From: Clostridia bacterium | Lineage (GTDB): Bacteria; Bacillota_A; Clostridia; Oscillospirales; CAG-272 | NCBI GenBank assembly: GCA_017466455.1 | Contig: JAFTUD010000024.1 | Coordinates: 21,146-85,145 of the forward strand | Reading direction: 5' to 3' | Length of the DNA: 64,000 nucleotides | Shown: piece after piece, positions 52,706 through 61,460 of the stretch | Numbering within the stretch: position 1 is the first letter of the stretch | Layout: every line of letters starts with the position of its first letter | Made by a program: the position numbers and the translations under genes | The notes under the pieces: model-generated | Databases searched by the model: none | The model's input: only the letters and a program-made list of their open reading frames with translations | Told to the model about the DNA's origin: nothing

Positions 52706-53744
52706 TTTTAAGTGTCCTTTCAATTCCCTCAAAGAGTCCTACTATATAGGTAGCTCCAAGGGCGCGGTCAAAAAGACCGTATCCATATTTTCCTGTTTCT
52801 CCCCAGATCATTCTGCCGTGGTCGGGGCGCACATAGCCGTCAAAGCCACCCTTGACAAGTGCCTTTACAATTTCGTACATATCAAGAGAGCCACACTCGG
52901 TTGGGTGAGCGACCTCGTGAAAATCTCTGTCGCTTGTGAATTTGATATTGCGAAGGTGGAGAAAATGAGTGCGAGAGGCATATTTTTTCGCCATTTTTAT
53001 CAGGTCATTATCCTTTGATGCGCCAAGTGAGCCTGTGCAAAGGGTAATTCCGTTTTCCTTCTCGTTTACTATGCTTAAAAATCTATCAATATTTTGCTCG
53101 TTAGTTATAATTCTCGGAAGCCCGAAGATGCCCCACGGCGGATCATCGGGGTGGATTGCCATATTTACTCCAACGCTCTTAGCGACGGGAATTACCTTTT
53201 TAAGAAAGATTTCAAGATTTCTCCAGAGCCCCTCCTCGCCGATTTCCTTATATATTGCGATAAGACGGCGGATTTCATCCTTTGTATAGCTTTCATCCCA
53301 ACCGGGGAGTGACAATGCGCTATTTTCGGGGTCCATAGCCAAGACCTGCTCCTCAGCAAAGGCAAGCGAATTTGAGCCGTCCTCATTTTGATGCTCAAGC
53401 TCACTCCTCAGCCAGTCAAACACGGGCATAAAGTTATAGCAAATGCACCTTACTCCTGCCCTTGCAAGGCGTCTTATATTCTCACAGTAGTTTTCAATAA
53501 GCTCGGGGGCGTTTGGCGCGCCGTATTTAATTTCCTCGGGCACGGGCACGCTCTCTACAACCTCAAATTCAAGTCCGAGCGCGTTTGCCCTTTCCTTTAT
53601 TGCGAGAATGCTTTGCTCACTCCACACCTCGCCTGGCTTGACATCATATACTGCTGATACAATTCCACTCATTTTTGGAATTTGTCTTATTTTTTCAAGG
53701 GTTATGGGGTCGTTTTCACCATACCATCTAAAGGTAAGCTTCAT
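52695..53744 (-). CDS. uxuA: mannonate dehydratase
   Basis: 349 residues, normal UxuA length, with the typical start LTFRWYGENDPITLEKIRQIP. NMAIHPDDPPWGIFGLPRI near residue 195 is the UxuA hallmark with a metal-binding His and the Asp pair, and CTGSLGAS near 256 and YVRPDHGRMIWGE near 313 are also conserved. It dehydrates D-mannonate to 2-keto-3-deoxygluconate. kdgK and kdgA are not in the window. It is the first gene of an eight-gene operon read from the region shared with the AraC regulator. Confidence 0.96.
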   Translation of the reverse strand: MKLTFRWYGENDPITLEKIRQIPKMSGIVSAVYDVKPGEVWSEQSILAIKERANALGLEFEVVESVPVPEEIKYGAPNAPELIENYCENIRRLARAGVRCICYNFMPVFDWLRSELEHQNEDGSNSLAFAEEQVLAMDPENSALSLPGWDESYTKDEIRRLIAIYKEIGEEGLWRNLEIFLKKVIPVAKSVGVNMAIHPDDPPWGIFGLPRIITNEQNIDRFLSIVNEKENGITLCTGSLGASKDNDLIKMAKKYASRTHFLHLRNIKFTSDRDFHEVAHPTECGSLDMYEIVKALVKGGFDGYVRPDHGRMIWGETGKYGYGLFDRALGATYIVGLFEGIERTLKNDK

Positions 53745-53805
53745 TATAAACTCTCCTTATATTTTATTGTTAATTCTATTGTAGCATAATTATTTTTACA
53801 ATGGA

Positions 53806-53843
53806 ATTGTATTTTTGTGCGTTTTATATTGTATTTTTGCGCA
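53806..53843 (+). promoter_or_regulatory. paired direct-repeat operator between uxuA and the AraC regulator
   Basis: Two copies of ATTGTATTTTTGyGCr (53806-53821 and 53828-53843) match in 14 of 16 bases and start 22 bp apart, two helical turns. This is the spacing and orientation AraC-family dimers use. The second copy overlaps the -35 element of the regulator's own promoter. Confidence 0.65.
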
Positions 53844-53857
53844 TATAGTGGTAAAAT
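53829..53857 (+). promoter_or_regulatory. predicted promoter of the AraC regulator
   Basis: -35 TTGTAT and -10 TAAAAT with a 17-bp spacer, 30 bp before the ATG. Confidence 0.55.
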
Positions 53858-53887
53858 AGGGATAGAGTAATCTTTTTGGGGGTATTT

Positions 53888-54697
53888 ATGGCTATAATTG
53901 CAATGCACGAGGCTGATGATTTTTCAATAAGCCACTCCTTTGACACAAGTCCCGTTGACAACCATTTTGACTACCATATCCACGACAGCTATGAGCTTTT
54001 TTGCCTTGTACGCGGAAAGGTGGGATACATTGTTGAGGGTCACACCTATAAGCTGAAGCCCGGGGCGGTGCTTCTTATGCGAAAGGGTGAGGCACACAAG
54101 CTTGTTGTAAATGAAAGTGAGGAATATGAACGGTATGTTCTGAACTTTCGCCCTGAGCTGTTTAGCTCCTTCTCGCCTGCTCTTTTGACTCCCTACACAA
54201 GCAGAGCCCTTGGCACTGCAAATCTTTACTTACCGCAGGCGCTTGACATATCGGCTGTTTCAATGCTTGAAAAGGTATTTAAGGAAGCGCCTATAATCGG
54301 CGCTAAGGACGCGGTGACAATAAATGTTGCCTCTCTTTTAGCAAGCATTGGTATTGCCTTTTCAAGAGCCGAGGTGAAGCATGCGCGAATTGAAAACGAG
54401 CTTGGAGATGCGATAATTTCCTATATAAATGAAAATCTTTTATCCGAGCTTTCGCTAAAAAGCATTTCCAACGCGATACACATAAGCCCCTCGCAAATCA
54501 ATAGAATTTTCAAGCGGATTTCGGGAACATCGGTTTATGATTACATTCTTTCAAAGCGATTGATTTTATTCCAAGAAAAGCTATCAAGCGGTATGAGCGC
54601 GTCCGAGGCAAGTCAGGAATGCGGATTTCGTGACTATTCATCCTTTTACCGCCTTTACAAAAAGAGATTCGGTGTTGCTCCTACACGGCAAAAATAG
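53888..54697 (+). CDS. AraC-family transcriptional regulator with cupin sensor domain
   Basis: 269 residues from ATG 53888, behind GGGGG; an in-frame TTG at 53876 overlaps that site. The N-terminal half is a cupin (FDYHIHDSYELFCLVRGKVGYI; GAVLLMRKGEAHKLV) that should bind the inducer, likely a uronate. The C-terminal hundred residues hold two helix-turn-helix motifs: LSLKSISNAIHISPSQINRIF near 200 and SASEASQECGFRDYSSFYRLY near 240, ending in the RFGVAPTRQ typical of AraC. It is divergent from the uxuA operon, and the direct-repeat sites lie between them, so it probably controls both. Confidence 0.92.
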   Translation: MAIIAMHEADDFSISHSFDTSPVDNHFDYHIHDSYELFCLVRGKVGYIVEGHTYKLKPGAVLLMRKGEAHKLVVNESEEYERYVLNFRPELFSSFSPALLTPYTSRALGTANLYLPQALDISAVSMLEKVFKEAPIIGAKDAVTINVASLLASIGIAFSRAEVKHARIENELGDAIISYINENLLSELSLKSISNAIHISPSQINRIFKRISGTSVYDYILSKRLILFQEKLSSGMSASEASQECGFRDYSSFYRLYKKRFGVAPTRQK

Positions 54698-54727
54698 AAA
54701 AGACGCTTTTACAGCGTCTTTTCTATT
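54693..54727. terminator. bidirectional terminator between the AraC gene and the methyltransferase gene
   Basis: A perfect 15-bp stem (AATAGAAAAGACGCT and its complement) with a five-base loop. It overlaps the AraC stop codon and lies three bases from the stop of the convergent gene. Confidence 0.85.
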
Positions 54728-54730
54728 TTG

Positions 54731-55744
54731 TTAGAACAATTTTACGAATTCTTTTAAATAATCGAAAGAAAGTCTTTGCAAAATTTCGTTATACGAGAGG
54801 GTATTTTTACCGCTTTCAATGCTCTTAATTATGGCATTAAATATCCTTTTACGAACGGCAAGAAGGATTGATTTCTCTATCCAGTATTCAAAGTGAGTTT
54901 CCTTTGAGAGTGACTCAAGCTTTTTCATTTTGGAATACAGCTCTACTCCGTCGGACACATCGCGCCAAAGGTCAACAAAGGCATAGTCATAAGCCTCGCT
55001 TGGCATTTGTTTTTTTGCGTATTCAAAGGCATCGCTTTGAATGATTTTTATCTTTTCGGGATGGGAGAAATGGGGCAAAATTTCGCTCTTGAAAAGCGAT
55101 ATTACATCCTCGCTACGCTCTATTACGGTAACGCTTGAAACACTGTCCTTTATGCTTGCCATATAAGCAAAATAGCCAAGTCCAAGACCGAAGGCAACGA
55201 CCCTTCCGCTTGCCATCTCTATTGGCCTTTTCATCGTTTCAATTTCGTTTGGCTTTATCGCCATCCACTCCACTCCGTTTTCAAAAACTGTGGGAAACGA
55301 AAACTCGGTATCAAAGAAGCCGAGGGCGCATATTTCACGCTCACCGTCTAAGATATAATCATCTCTGACAAAGCCCTCATATGGAGCGTAGGATTGGTGT
55401 GAGAGCGTCCATGAGCCTATTTTCCTTTGAGAGATTGGGATATTTTTAAAATAGGGGTCGTTTTTATAGGCTTCGGGGTCAAGTCGCTTTACAGAGGGGA
55501 GAAAATACTCACTTAGCATTTCACGGCACAGCCTCTCATCCTCTATAAAGGTCTTAGCCAAAAAGCTACTAAACGCGCGCTCCTCGCCCGATTTTTCGCC
55601 TGCTGTGATAGCCCTTATTATGTCGGCTGTGACAAGCGTTTCACACTCATTAAGATATGCCGAGCATATTTGCAAGAACAAATCATTTTTTGTTTGAGTA
55701 TCAAGCATTTCAGATATTTTTTCCATCTCGCTCTTGCTCAGCAT
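54731..55744 (-). CDS. SAM-dependent methyltransferase-like protein (spermidine synthase fold)
   Basis: 337 residues. The middle part is a Rossmann methyltransferase: motif I VVAFGLGLGYFAYMAS near residue 183, VTVIERSEDVISLF as the acidic strand that binds the ribose, IIQSDAFEYAKK, and YDYAFVDLWRDVSDG as motif IV. These resemble spermidine-synthase-like proteins, but the long N-terminal helical domain (1-110) is unfamiliar. No substrate can be named. It ends the yfmF-yfmH-lgt-folD operon, 18 bases after folD. Confidence 0.75.
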   Translation of the reverse strand: MLSKSEMEKISEMLDTQTKNDLFLQICSAYLNECETLVTADIIRAITAGEKSGEERAFSSFLAKTFIEDERLCREMLSEYFLPSVKRLDPEAYKNDPYFKNIPISQRKIGSWTLSHQSYAPYEGFVRDDYILDGEREICALGFFDTEFSFPTVFENGVEWMAIKPNEIETMKRPIEMASGRVVAFGLGLGYFAYMASIKDSVSSVTVIERSEDVISLFKSEILPHFSHPEKIKIIQSDAFEYAKKQMPSEAYDYAFVDLWRDVSDGVELYSKMKKLESLSKETHFEYWIEKSILLAVRKRIFNAIIKSIESGKNTLSYNEILQRLSFDYLKEFVKLF

Positions 55745-55762
55745 ATTCTCACCTCGTTCGTT

Positions 55763-56626
55763 TTATTTTGCGTTTTTCTTAATTGTATTTTCAGCCGATG
55801 TCATTGTGTTCGTAAGAAGCATTGAGATGGTCATAGGTCCAACACCGCCGGGAACAGGGGTGATATATGACGCCTTTGGCTCAACAGATGCAAAATCAAC
55901 ATCTCCTGTGAGCTTGCCATCAGCCCTTCTGTTCATTCCTACATCTATGACAATTGCTCCGTCCTTTACCATATCGCCTGTGACAAAATCAGCCTTACCG
56001 ATTGCGACAACGAGAATATCTGCTCTTTTTGTTACCTCGGCAAGATTTTTGGTCCTTGAGTGGCAAATTGTAACTGTTCCGTTCTTATGTAGAAGGAGCA
56101 TTGCCTGTGGCTTGCCTACTATATTACTTCTACCGATAACAACACATTCCTTACCCGAAATATCGGTGCCCGTGCTTTCAATAAGCTTCATAACGCCAGC
56201 GGGGGTGCAGGGCAAGAAGCTATAATCGCCTATCATTATTCTTCCTACATTTACGGGATGGAAGGCATCTACATCCTTTTCGGGGTTTATTGCAAGGATT
56301 ACCGCATTTTCATCAAGGTGCTTAGGTAACGGAAGCTGACAAAGTATTCCGTGGATTTTATCGTCGTTATTAAGCCTTTCAACAAGGGCGATAAGCTCCT
56401 CCTGTGTTGTTTCGGCGCTAAGGCGGTAAACCTCGGAATAATAGCCAACCTCGGCACAGCCCTTTTCCTTATTATTTACATAAACCTTTGATGCAGGGTC
56501 ATCTCCTACTATAATTACCGCAAGACCCGGGCGAATTCCGTATTCCTCAACCATTTTTGCGGTCTTTATCTTAAGCTCCTCTCTTACCTGCGCAGAGACA
56601 GCCTTTCCACTAATTATTTGAGCCAT
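55763..56626 (-). CDS. folD: methylenetetrahydrofolate dehydrogenase / cyclohydrolase
   Basis: 287 residues, normal FolD. The catalytic Tyr and Lys are in SKVYVNNKEKGCAEVG near residue 50, QLPLPKHL near 98, and the NADP site VIGRSNIVGKPQA near 162. PGGVGPMTISMLL near the C-terminus is family-specific. It interconverts methylene-, methenyl- and 10-formyl-tetrahydrofolate. Together with fhs elsewhere in the window it covers the C1-folate steps. It overlaps lgt by 17 bases. Confidence 0.97.
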   Translation of the reverse strand: MAQIISGKAVSAQVREELKIKTAKMVEEYGIRPGLAVIIVGDDPASKVYVNNKEKGCAEVGYYSEVYRLSAETTQEELIALVERLNNDDKIHGILCQLPLPKHLDENAVILAINPEKDVDAFHPVNVGRIMIGDYSFLPCTPAGVMKLIESTGTDISGKECVVIGRSNIVGKPQAMLLLHKNGTVTICHSRTKNLAEVTKRADILVVAIGKADFVTGDMVKDGAIVIDVGMNRRADGKLTGDVDFASVEPKASYITPVPGGVGPMTISMLLTNTMTSAENTIKKNAK

Positions 56627-57545
56627 TTTTATTTACCTCTTTATTATATTTTCTTTGAACGAGGGCGTTTTCCTCTCCCTTACGGAGCTTTACAATGCTA
56701 TATACCATAAGTGTTACGCCAACTATTACGGACAAGAGTGCAACGAGCTGTGACACCCTTATTACATTAGGAATAAGATACAGGCTATCTGTGCGAAGCC
56801 CCTCTATCCAAAATCTTCCAAGACCGTACCATGTCATATAGGTATAGAAGATTTGTCCGTGGAATTTATGAAGATGCTTTGTTTTTGTAAGCTTGACAAG
56901 AACAAGCCATATTGTAAGGAAGCCCACGAGATTCCATAGGGATTCATAAAGAAATGTGGGGTGATAGTAATAGGTATTAAGGCTTGTTTCAAGTCTTATT
57001 CCCATTCTTAGAAAAATGTCCGTTTCTCCGCCGTGAGCCTCGGCATTGAAGAAGTTTCCCCATCTTCCCATTGCCTGCGCAAGCATAACGCCGGGGGCAA
57101 GGAAGTCAAGGATTGTGAGTAGCTTTATTTTCTTATGTCTTGCGACAAGCACGCCTGCAATTCCGCCTGCGATAATTCCGCCATAGATTGCAAGTCCGCC
57201 ATTCCAAACGGCTACCATTCTTCCGAGCGAGTCAAATAGATTTTCAAAAAATCCATCGTTTGAGGTGACGATGTAATAGTCAAGTCGGAATATAATATAA
57301 TAGAGCCTTGCGCCAAGAACGCCGAAGGGGACTACAAACAGTGCGAGGTCAACGACATCATCGGTGTTCATTCCGTTTTCCTTGAAGCGGAACCAAACAT
57401 ACAAAAAGGCGCAAACAATTCCTGTCATAATGATAAGACCGTACCACGGAATTTTGAAGCTTCCTGCCTCTATTATGTTGGTATTTATCTTCATTTCACC
57501 TATTCCGAGCCCCGGAAATGAAATATAGTGTATTTTAAGTGGCAT
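56610..57545 (-). CDS. lgt: prolipoprotein diacylglyceryl transferase
   Basis: 311 residues with about seven TM helices. The Lgt signature GRWGNFFNAEAHGG lies near residue 160 and includes the essential Arg and Glu region, and IPWYGLIIMTG near 34 is the conserved first helix. The N-terminal segment ISFPGLGIGEMKIN supports the start at 57545, one base after the yfmH stop. It attaches diacylglycerol to the lipobox Cys and so serves the lipoproteins described in this window. Confidence 0.95.
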   Translation of the reverse strand: MPLKIHYISFPGLGIGEMKINTNIIEAGSFKIPWYGLIIMTGIVCAFLYVWFRFKENGMNTDDVVDLALFVVPFGVLGARLYYIIFRLDYYIVTSNDGFFENLFDSLGRMVAVWNGGLAIYGGIIAGGIAGVLVARHKKIKLLTILDFLAPGVMLAQAMGRWGNFFNAEAHGGETDIFLRMGIRLETSLNTYYYHPTFLYESLWNLVGFLTIWLVLVKLTKTKHLHKFHGQIFYTYMTWYGLGRFWIEGLRTDSLYLIPNVIRVSQLVALLSVIVGVTLMVYSIVKLRKGEENALVQRKYNKEVNKNGSNN

Positions 57546-57546
57546 A

Positions 57547-58851
57547 TTATTCCTGCTCCTTCTTTATAGGATTTACAATGGACATTGCGTAGTATTTTTC
57601 ATCATATTGACTGTTAAATAGCTCTGTCACATATTCATAATCTATTGATGCTATAATGCTTGGAATTTCAAAAAGCTCGCCACCCTCAAGATAGGTTGTC
57701 ATAAGCGCCTCGGCGATATCATCGGTTGAGTCAAACAGCTTGATATTAACTGCGTATACCGAGCGCTTAGCAAGCTCAAAGGCGTCCTTATCAAGACCGT
57801 TTCGCTTTGTCCTTTCAATGAAGGACACAAAGCGCTCATACACTGCCTCGGGATCAGAGGACTCTGATGAAACGACGGTGAAGGAATAATTTGCGGTATG
57901 CTCTACTGCGGAGTCAAGGTCCTGCGTTATTAGCTTTTTTGAATAGAGCTCATTATAAAGCTCGCCTGAGCGCGAATATAGCATTTCGCAAAGAATTTGC
58001 ATAGCATAAAATTGCTTTGAATTTTCATCGGGATCAAGGGCAATATTATTATTCTTTATTCCTATGGCGAAAATAGGCTTGGCAACCGAGAGGGAGCATA
58101 CACTGCGCTTTTTATAGACCTCTTTGGGCTCATCATCACACTCATAATCACGAATTATTGTCTGCTTTGGTGCGTCCTTTAAAATCTTATCGCAAATTTG
58201 CTCAATTTTCTCAGGCTCTATATCTCCGCACACGACAAGCGCCATATTATTGAGATTATAGAAGGTATAATAGCATTTATAGAGGATATCCGCGGTGATT
58301 TCGGCGATTGAGTCAACAGTTCCGCCGACATCAATACGGACCTTGTTTTTCTTATAAAGCGCCTGCAAAAGACCCTTTTCAAGGCGTGAGCCTGCGTGGT
58401 CATCGTACATTCTAAGCTCTTGTCCGATAATTCCCTGCTCCTTCTCTACTGTTTTTGCGGTAAAGTACGGATGAGTAACGAAGTCAAGAAGGTATTCAAG
58501 GCTTTCGTAAAAATTATCGGTTGTTGAAAAGAGGTATGCCGTACGGTCATTTGAGGTATAGGCATTTGCGCTTGCACCTGTTTTGGCGAAAAGCTCAAAG
58601 GCGTCCTCACCGTTTTCGCATTCAAACATTTTATGCTCCAAGAAGTGGGCTATACCATCGGGAACGCAGGTAAATTCATCCTCGCCCTCAAGCTTGAATT
58701 TATTATCAATCGCTCCGTATTTAGTTGTGAAAAGAGCGTATGAGGTTGTTAGCTTTTTTGGGAAAACATATACCTTAAGACCCGTTTTATGATTGAAGGT
58801 ATAATATTTTTCATCAAGCAATTTGCTTTCCTTAACTGTCATATTAGTCAT
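57547..58851 (-). CDS. yfmH: M16 family zinc peptidase, YfmH type (active subunit)
   Basis: 434 residues. The inverted zinc motif HFLEHKMFE near residue 68 (HxxEH), with the third ligand Glu about 70 residues later, marks an active pitrilysin-type subunit. The C-terminal half is the second M16 domain (from about 190, NNMALVVCGDI). In Firmicutes it pairs with an inactive partner; the genes are linked to EF-P 5-aminopentanol modification in Bacillus. Its start overlaps yfmF by eight bases. Confidence 0.9.
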   Translation of the reverse strand: MTNMTVKESKLLDEKYYTFNHKTGLKVYVFPKKLTTSYALFTTKYGAIDNKFKLEGEDEFTCVPDGIAHFLEHKMFECENGEDAFELFAKTGASANAYTSNDRTAYLFSTTDNFYESLEYLLDFVTHPYFTAKTVEKEQGIIGQELRMYDDHAGSRLEKGLLQALYKKNKVRIDVGGTVDSIAEITADILYKCYYTFYNLNNMALVVCGDIEPEKIEQICDKILKDAPKQTIIRDYECDDEPKEVYKKRSVCSLSVAKPIFAIGIKNNNIALDPDENSKQFYAMQILCEMLYSRSGELYNELYSKKLITQDLDSAVEHTANYSFTVVSSESSDPEAVYERFVSFIERTKRNGLDKDAFELAKRSVYAVNIKLFDSTDDIAEALMTTYLEGGELFEIPSIIASIDYEYVTELFNSQYDEKYYAMSIVNPIKKEQE

Positions 58852-60118
58852 TATTATCCTCTCCCTTCAAAAAATAAACGGTATCAAGGGTTATACCTCT
58901 TGCAAAATCTGCAATTTGCTCCTTGGTTACGCTATTGAGCTTTTTAGCCTCTCCAAGCGGAATATCATAATTATTTGAAAGTCCTCTGTTAAGCGTCCAA
59001 AGCTCCATTCCTGCAGGGCTGTCATATATATTCATATACGCATTTTTGAGCGATTTTTTAGCACTTTCAAGCTCCGCATCGGTGATGCTCGCTTTTTTCA
59101 TTTCATCAAGCTGTTCTAAGATTGCATCCTCGGCAATTTGCTTATTTGATGCCTCAATTCCTGCGATAACATACATTATTCCGTTCTTTTGCGTGAGCAT
59201 AGAACGGCAAGCGTAGCAAAGGCTCTTCTTTTCTCTGACATTTACAAAGAGCTTTGATGTTGGGGAAGCGCCGTATATTTCGCTGAACATTTGAGAGATA
59301 TGAAAATCTCCGTCCTCAATGGTTTTTCCCGTTCTAAAGCCAAGGCAGAGCTTTCCTTGGTTTACATCTTGAATTTCAGTAACGCGCTTTATCTCATTTG
59401 CGCCTCGCACGATGTCGATATTTATAATTTTTTCAACGCTACGGTTGATTTTTGAAAATTGTTGCTTGAATACATTTGCGATTTTTTCAATATCAACGCA
59501 TCCTACGATATATATTTCGATTTTGAAGGCTTCAAGTGCGTTTTTGTATGCTTGGTATAGCGATGTCGGGGTGATTTTTAGCACATCCTCTACTCTACCT
59601 GTTTTCTTAACCGAGAAAATTTCGTTTTCACACATAATCTCAGTACAGCGATCAATGGAGTATGAGGTTTTATTATTGATTTCGGCATTTATCTGGTCAA
59701 TCAGATCAAGCTTTTCAGCCTCGGTATATTCCTCGCTAAACACGCCGTTTTCAAGATATGGGTTGAAAATGACATCGTTAAGAAGATTTATCATCTCATC
59801 GGTGACGGGAGTGCCGAGGGTATATTTATCGTTTAGCATATTGCCGAGCAAGCCGAAAATATGGAACTTTCCTGCGCTCATATTTCTAACGCTAAGAGTT
59901 CCCGAATACAAGAATTGAAGTCTTTTATCTATCTCGCTTTGAGAGGGGTATGTTGCGCTTGCGTGGGTGAGAATCCTTGGAATTAAGGTATGATAAGGCG
60001 CTTTTTCCTTATCAATAGATGTTATGAAATTAAATGAAAAATAGTTTGTTTTAAACTTATCGGTTTGAATATAATTAAGTTTTACGCCATTTGCGATTTC
60101 AAATGTTTCTGTTATCAT
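58844..60118 (-). CDS. yfmF: M16 family peptidase-like protein, YfmF type (inactive subunit)
   Basis: 424 residues of the M16 fold without HxxEH: the place reads ILTHASATYPSQSEIDKRL. VREKKSLCYACRSML near residue 280 is the conserved Arg/Tyr block of the non-catalytic half. It should form a heterodimer with YfmH. It is the first gene of the five-gene operon; the promoter is at 60144-60172 and the ribosome binding site is CGGAGG. Confidence 0.9.
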   Translation of the reverse strand: MITETFEIANGVKLNYIQTDKFKTNYFSFNFITSIDKEKAPYHTLIPRILTHASATYPSQSEIDKRLQFLYSGTLSVRNMSAGKFHIFGLLGNMLNDKYTLGTPVTDEMINLLNDVIFNPYLENGVFSEEYTEAEKLDLIDQINAEINNKTSYSIDRCTEIMCENEIFSVKKTGRVEDVLKITPTSLYQAYKNALEAFKIEIYIVGCVDIEKIANVFKQQFSKINRSVEKIINIDIVRGANEIKRVTEIQDVNQGKLCLGFRTGKTIEDGDFHISQMFSEIYGASPTSKLFVNVREKKSLCYACRSMLTQKNGIMYVIAGIEASNKQIAEDAILEQLDEMKKASITDAELESAKKSLKNAYMNIYDSPAGMELWTLNRGLSNNYDIPLGEAKKLNSVTKEQIADFARGITLDTVYFLKGEDNND

Positions 60119-60143
60119 TGGTAAATCCTCCGCATATAATATT

Positions 60144-60172
60144 ATTTTACACTATATTTTTAAAATTTTCAA
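60144..60172 (-). promoter_or_regulatory. predicted promoter of the yfmF-yfmH-lgt-folD operon
   Basis: Minus strand -35 TTGAAA (60172-60167) and -10 TAAAAT (60149-60144), 17-bp spacer. Confidence 0.55.
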
Positions 60173-60180
60173 TAAAATTC

Positions 60181-60209
60181 TTTACTTTATATAAAATATA
60201 TGATAAAAT
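60181..60209 (+). promoter_or_regulatory. predicted promoter of the NahK-like kinase gene
   Basis: -35 TTTACT and -10 TAAAAT, 17-bp spacer, 30 bp before the start codon; AT-rich surroundings make this only a candidate. Confidence 0.45.
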
Positions 60210-60238
60210 ATATAAAAATACTTTTAGAGGTGTCTTTT

Positions 60239-61318
60239 ATGGAAAATCTAAATACCGCAATTAAGGTCTTTTTGGGTGATGTTAAGTTTAGCGCTCCTAC
60301 TCCTATTGGAAACGGCCATATAAACGCAACTTATCTTGTAAAGGCCGAAAACGGTGACTATTGCCTTCAAAAAATTAATACTTCTATTTTCAAAAATGTT
60401 GAGGGGCTTGTAAATAATATTGTAGCTGTTACTCATCACATAAGAAAGAAGAGTATTTCGCTTGGACGCGATCCAATGCGCTCAACAATTAAGTTTTTAA
60501 AAACGAAGGACGGATTGGCATACACGATGGTCAACGGTGATGCTTACAGAATGTATCACTTCATTGACAATGTATTCACTATTGAGAAAATGGAAAAGCC
60601 TGAGCATTTTTACCTTTCGGGCGTAGCGTTTGGAGAGTTTGCTAACTTCCTTAGCGATTTTGATGCTTCCAGCCTTTTTGAAACGATAAAGAATTTCCAC
60701 AACACTGCATCAAGATACAACGATTTTGAGATTGCTGTTAAGGAAAATATTTCGGGCAAGGCCTCACAGGTTGCTAATGAAATTGCGTTTGTAAGAGAAA
60801 GAAAGGACTTTACCTCAATGTTTGTTGAAAGGCTTGAGGACGGCTCTTTGCCTCTTAGAGTTACTCACAACGATACAAAGCTCAACAATGTGCTTTTTGA
60901 CAAGGATACGGAAGCCCCTGTGGCTGTAATTGACCTTGACACGGTTATGCCCGGATCTTATCTTTATGACTTTGGAGATGCTATTCGCTCGGGTGCTACA
61001 CATGCGGCTGAGGATGAGCCTAACCTTGATTTGGTTGATTTTGACCTTGACCTTTACAAGGCGTTTGCTAAGGGATATCTTGAGCAGTGTGGTAAGTCTC
61101 TTACTTCGGTTGAGATTGAGCTACTTCCCTACGCTTCAATTATGCTTACGCTTGAGTGTGGAATCAGATTTTTGACTGACCATCTAAACGGTGACACATA
61201 CTTTAAAATTCACCGTGAAAATCACAATCTTGATAGATGCAGAACACAGTTCAAGCTTGTTTCCGAGATGGAAAAAAATCTTGATAAGATGACCGAGATT
61301 ATAAATTCTTTGCTTTAA
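60239..61318 (+). CDS. APH-fold phosphotransferase, probable N-acetylhexosamine 1-kinase-like
   Basis: 359 residues from ATG 60239, behind AGAGGTG; the in-frame upstream ATG has no site. The fold is that of aminoglycoside/choline kinases: glycine loop PIGNGHINATYLV near residue 22, catalytic RVTHNDTKLNNVLFD near 205, and metal-binding AVIDLDTVMPGSYLYDFGD near 224. Length and motifs closely match the anomeric N-acetylhexosamine kinase NahK of bifidobacteria, which makes sugar-1-phosphate for GlcNAc/GalNAc salvage. No phosphorylase or UDP-sugar transferase gene is adjacent, so the substrate is not proven. Confidence 0.82.
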   Translation: MENLNTAIKVFLGDVKFSAPTPIGNGHINATYLVKAENGDYCLQKINTSIFKNVEGLVNNIVAVTHHIRKKSISLGRDPMRSTIKFLKTKDGLAYTMVNGDAYRMYHFIDNVFTIEKMEKPEHFYLSGVAFGEFANFLSDFDASSLFETIKNFHNTASRYNDFEIAVKENISGKASQVANEIAFVRERKDFTSMFVERLEDGSLPLRVTHNDTKLNNVLFDKDTEAPVAVIDLDTVMPGSYLYDFGDAIRSGATHAAEDEPNLDLVDFDLDLYKAFAKGYLEQCGKSLTSVEIELLPYASIMLTLECGIRFLTDHLNGDTYFKIHRENHNLDRCRTQFKLVSEMEKNLDKMTEIINSLL

Positions 61319-61345
61319 TTTCGCAAATACACAATATTATATCTT

Positions 61346-61379
61346 AAGCTACGGATTTTCCGTGGCTTTTGTTTTTATT
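61346..61379 (+). terminator. terminator of the NahK-like gene
   Basis: Ten-base-pair stem AAGCTACGGA/TCCGTGGCTT (one T-G pair) with a three-base loop and a T-rich tail. Confidence 0.8.
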
Positions 61380-61388
61380 CAAAACATA

Positions 61389-61417
61389 TTGACAAAGCGA
61401 TTTACATATGATATAAT
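61389..61417 (+). promoter_or_regulatory. consensus promoter of the GntR-ABC operon
   Basis: Perfect -35 TTGACA and -10 TATAAT with a 17-bp spacer. A strong promoter of this kind fits an operon repressed by its first gene product. Confidence 0.85.
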
Positions 61418-61428
61418 GCAATTACAAT

Positions 61429-61446
61429 AATACAGTTAATACAGTT
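61429..61446 (+). repeat. tandem 9-bp repeat after the -10 element (possible GntR operator)
   Basis: AATACAGTT occurs twice without a gap, starting 12 bases after the -10 hexamer and ending 14 bases before the GTG start codon. Confidence 0.45.
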
Positions 61447-61460
61447 TGGGTGGTGAGTGT

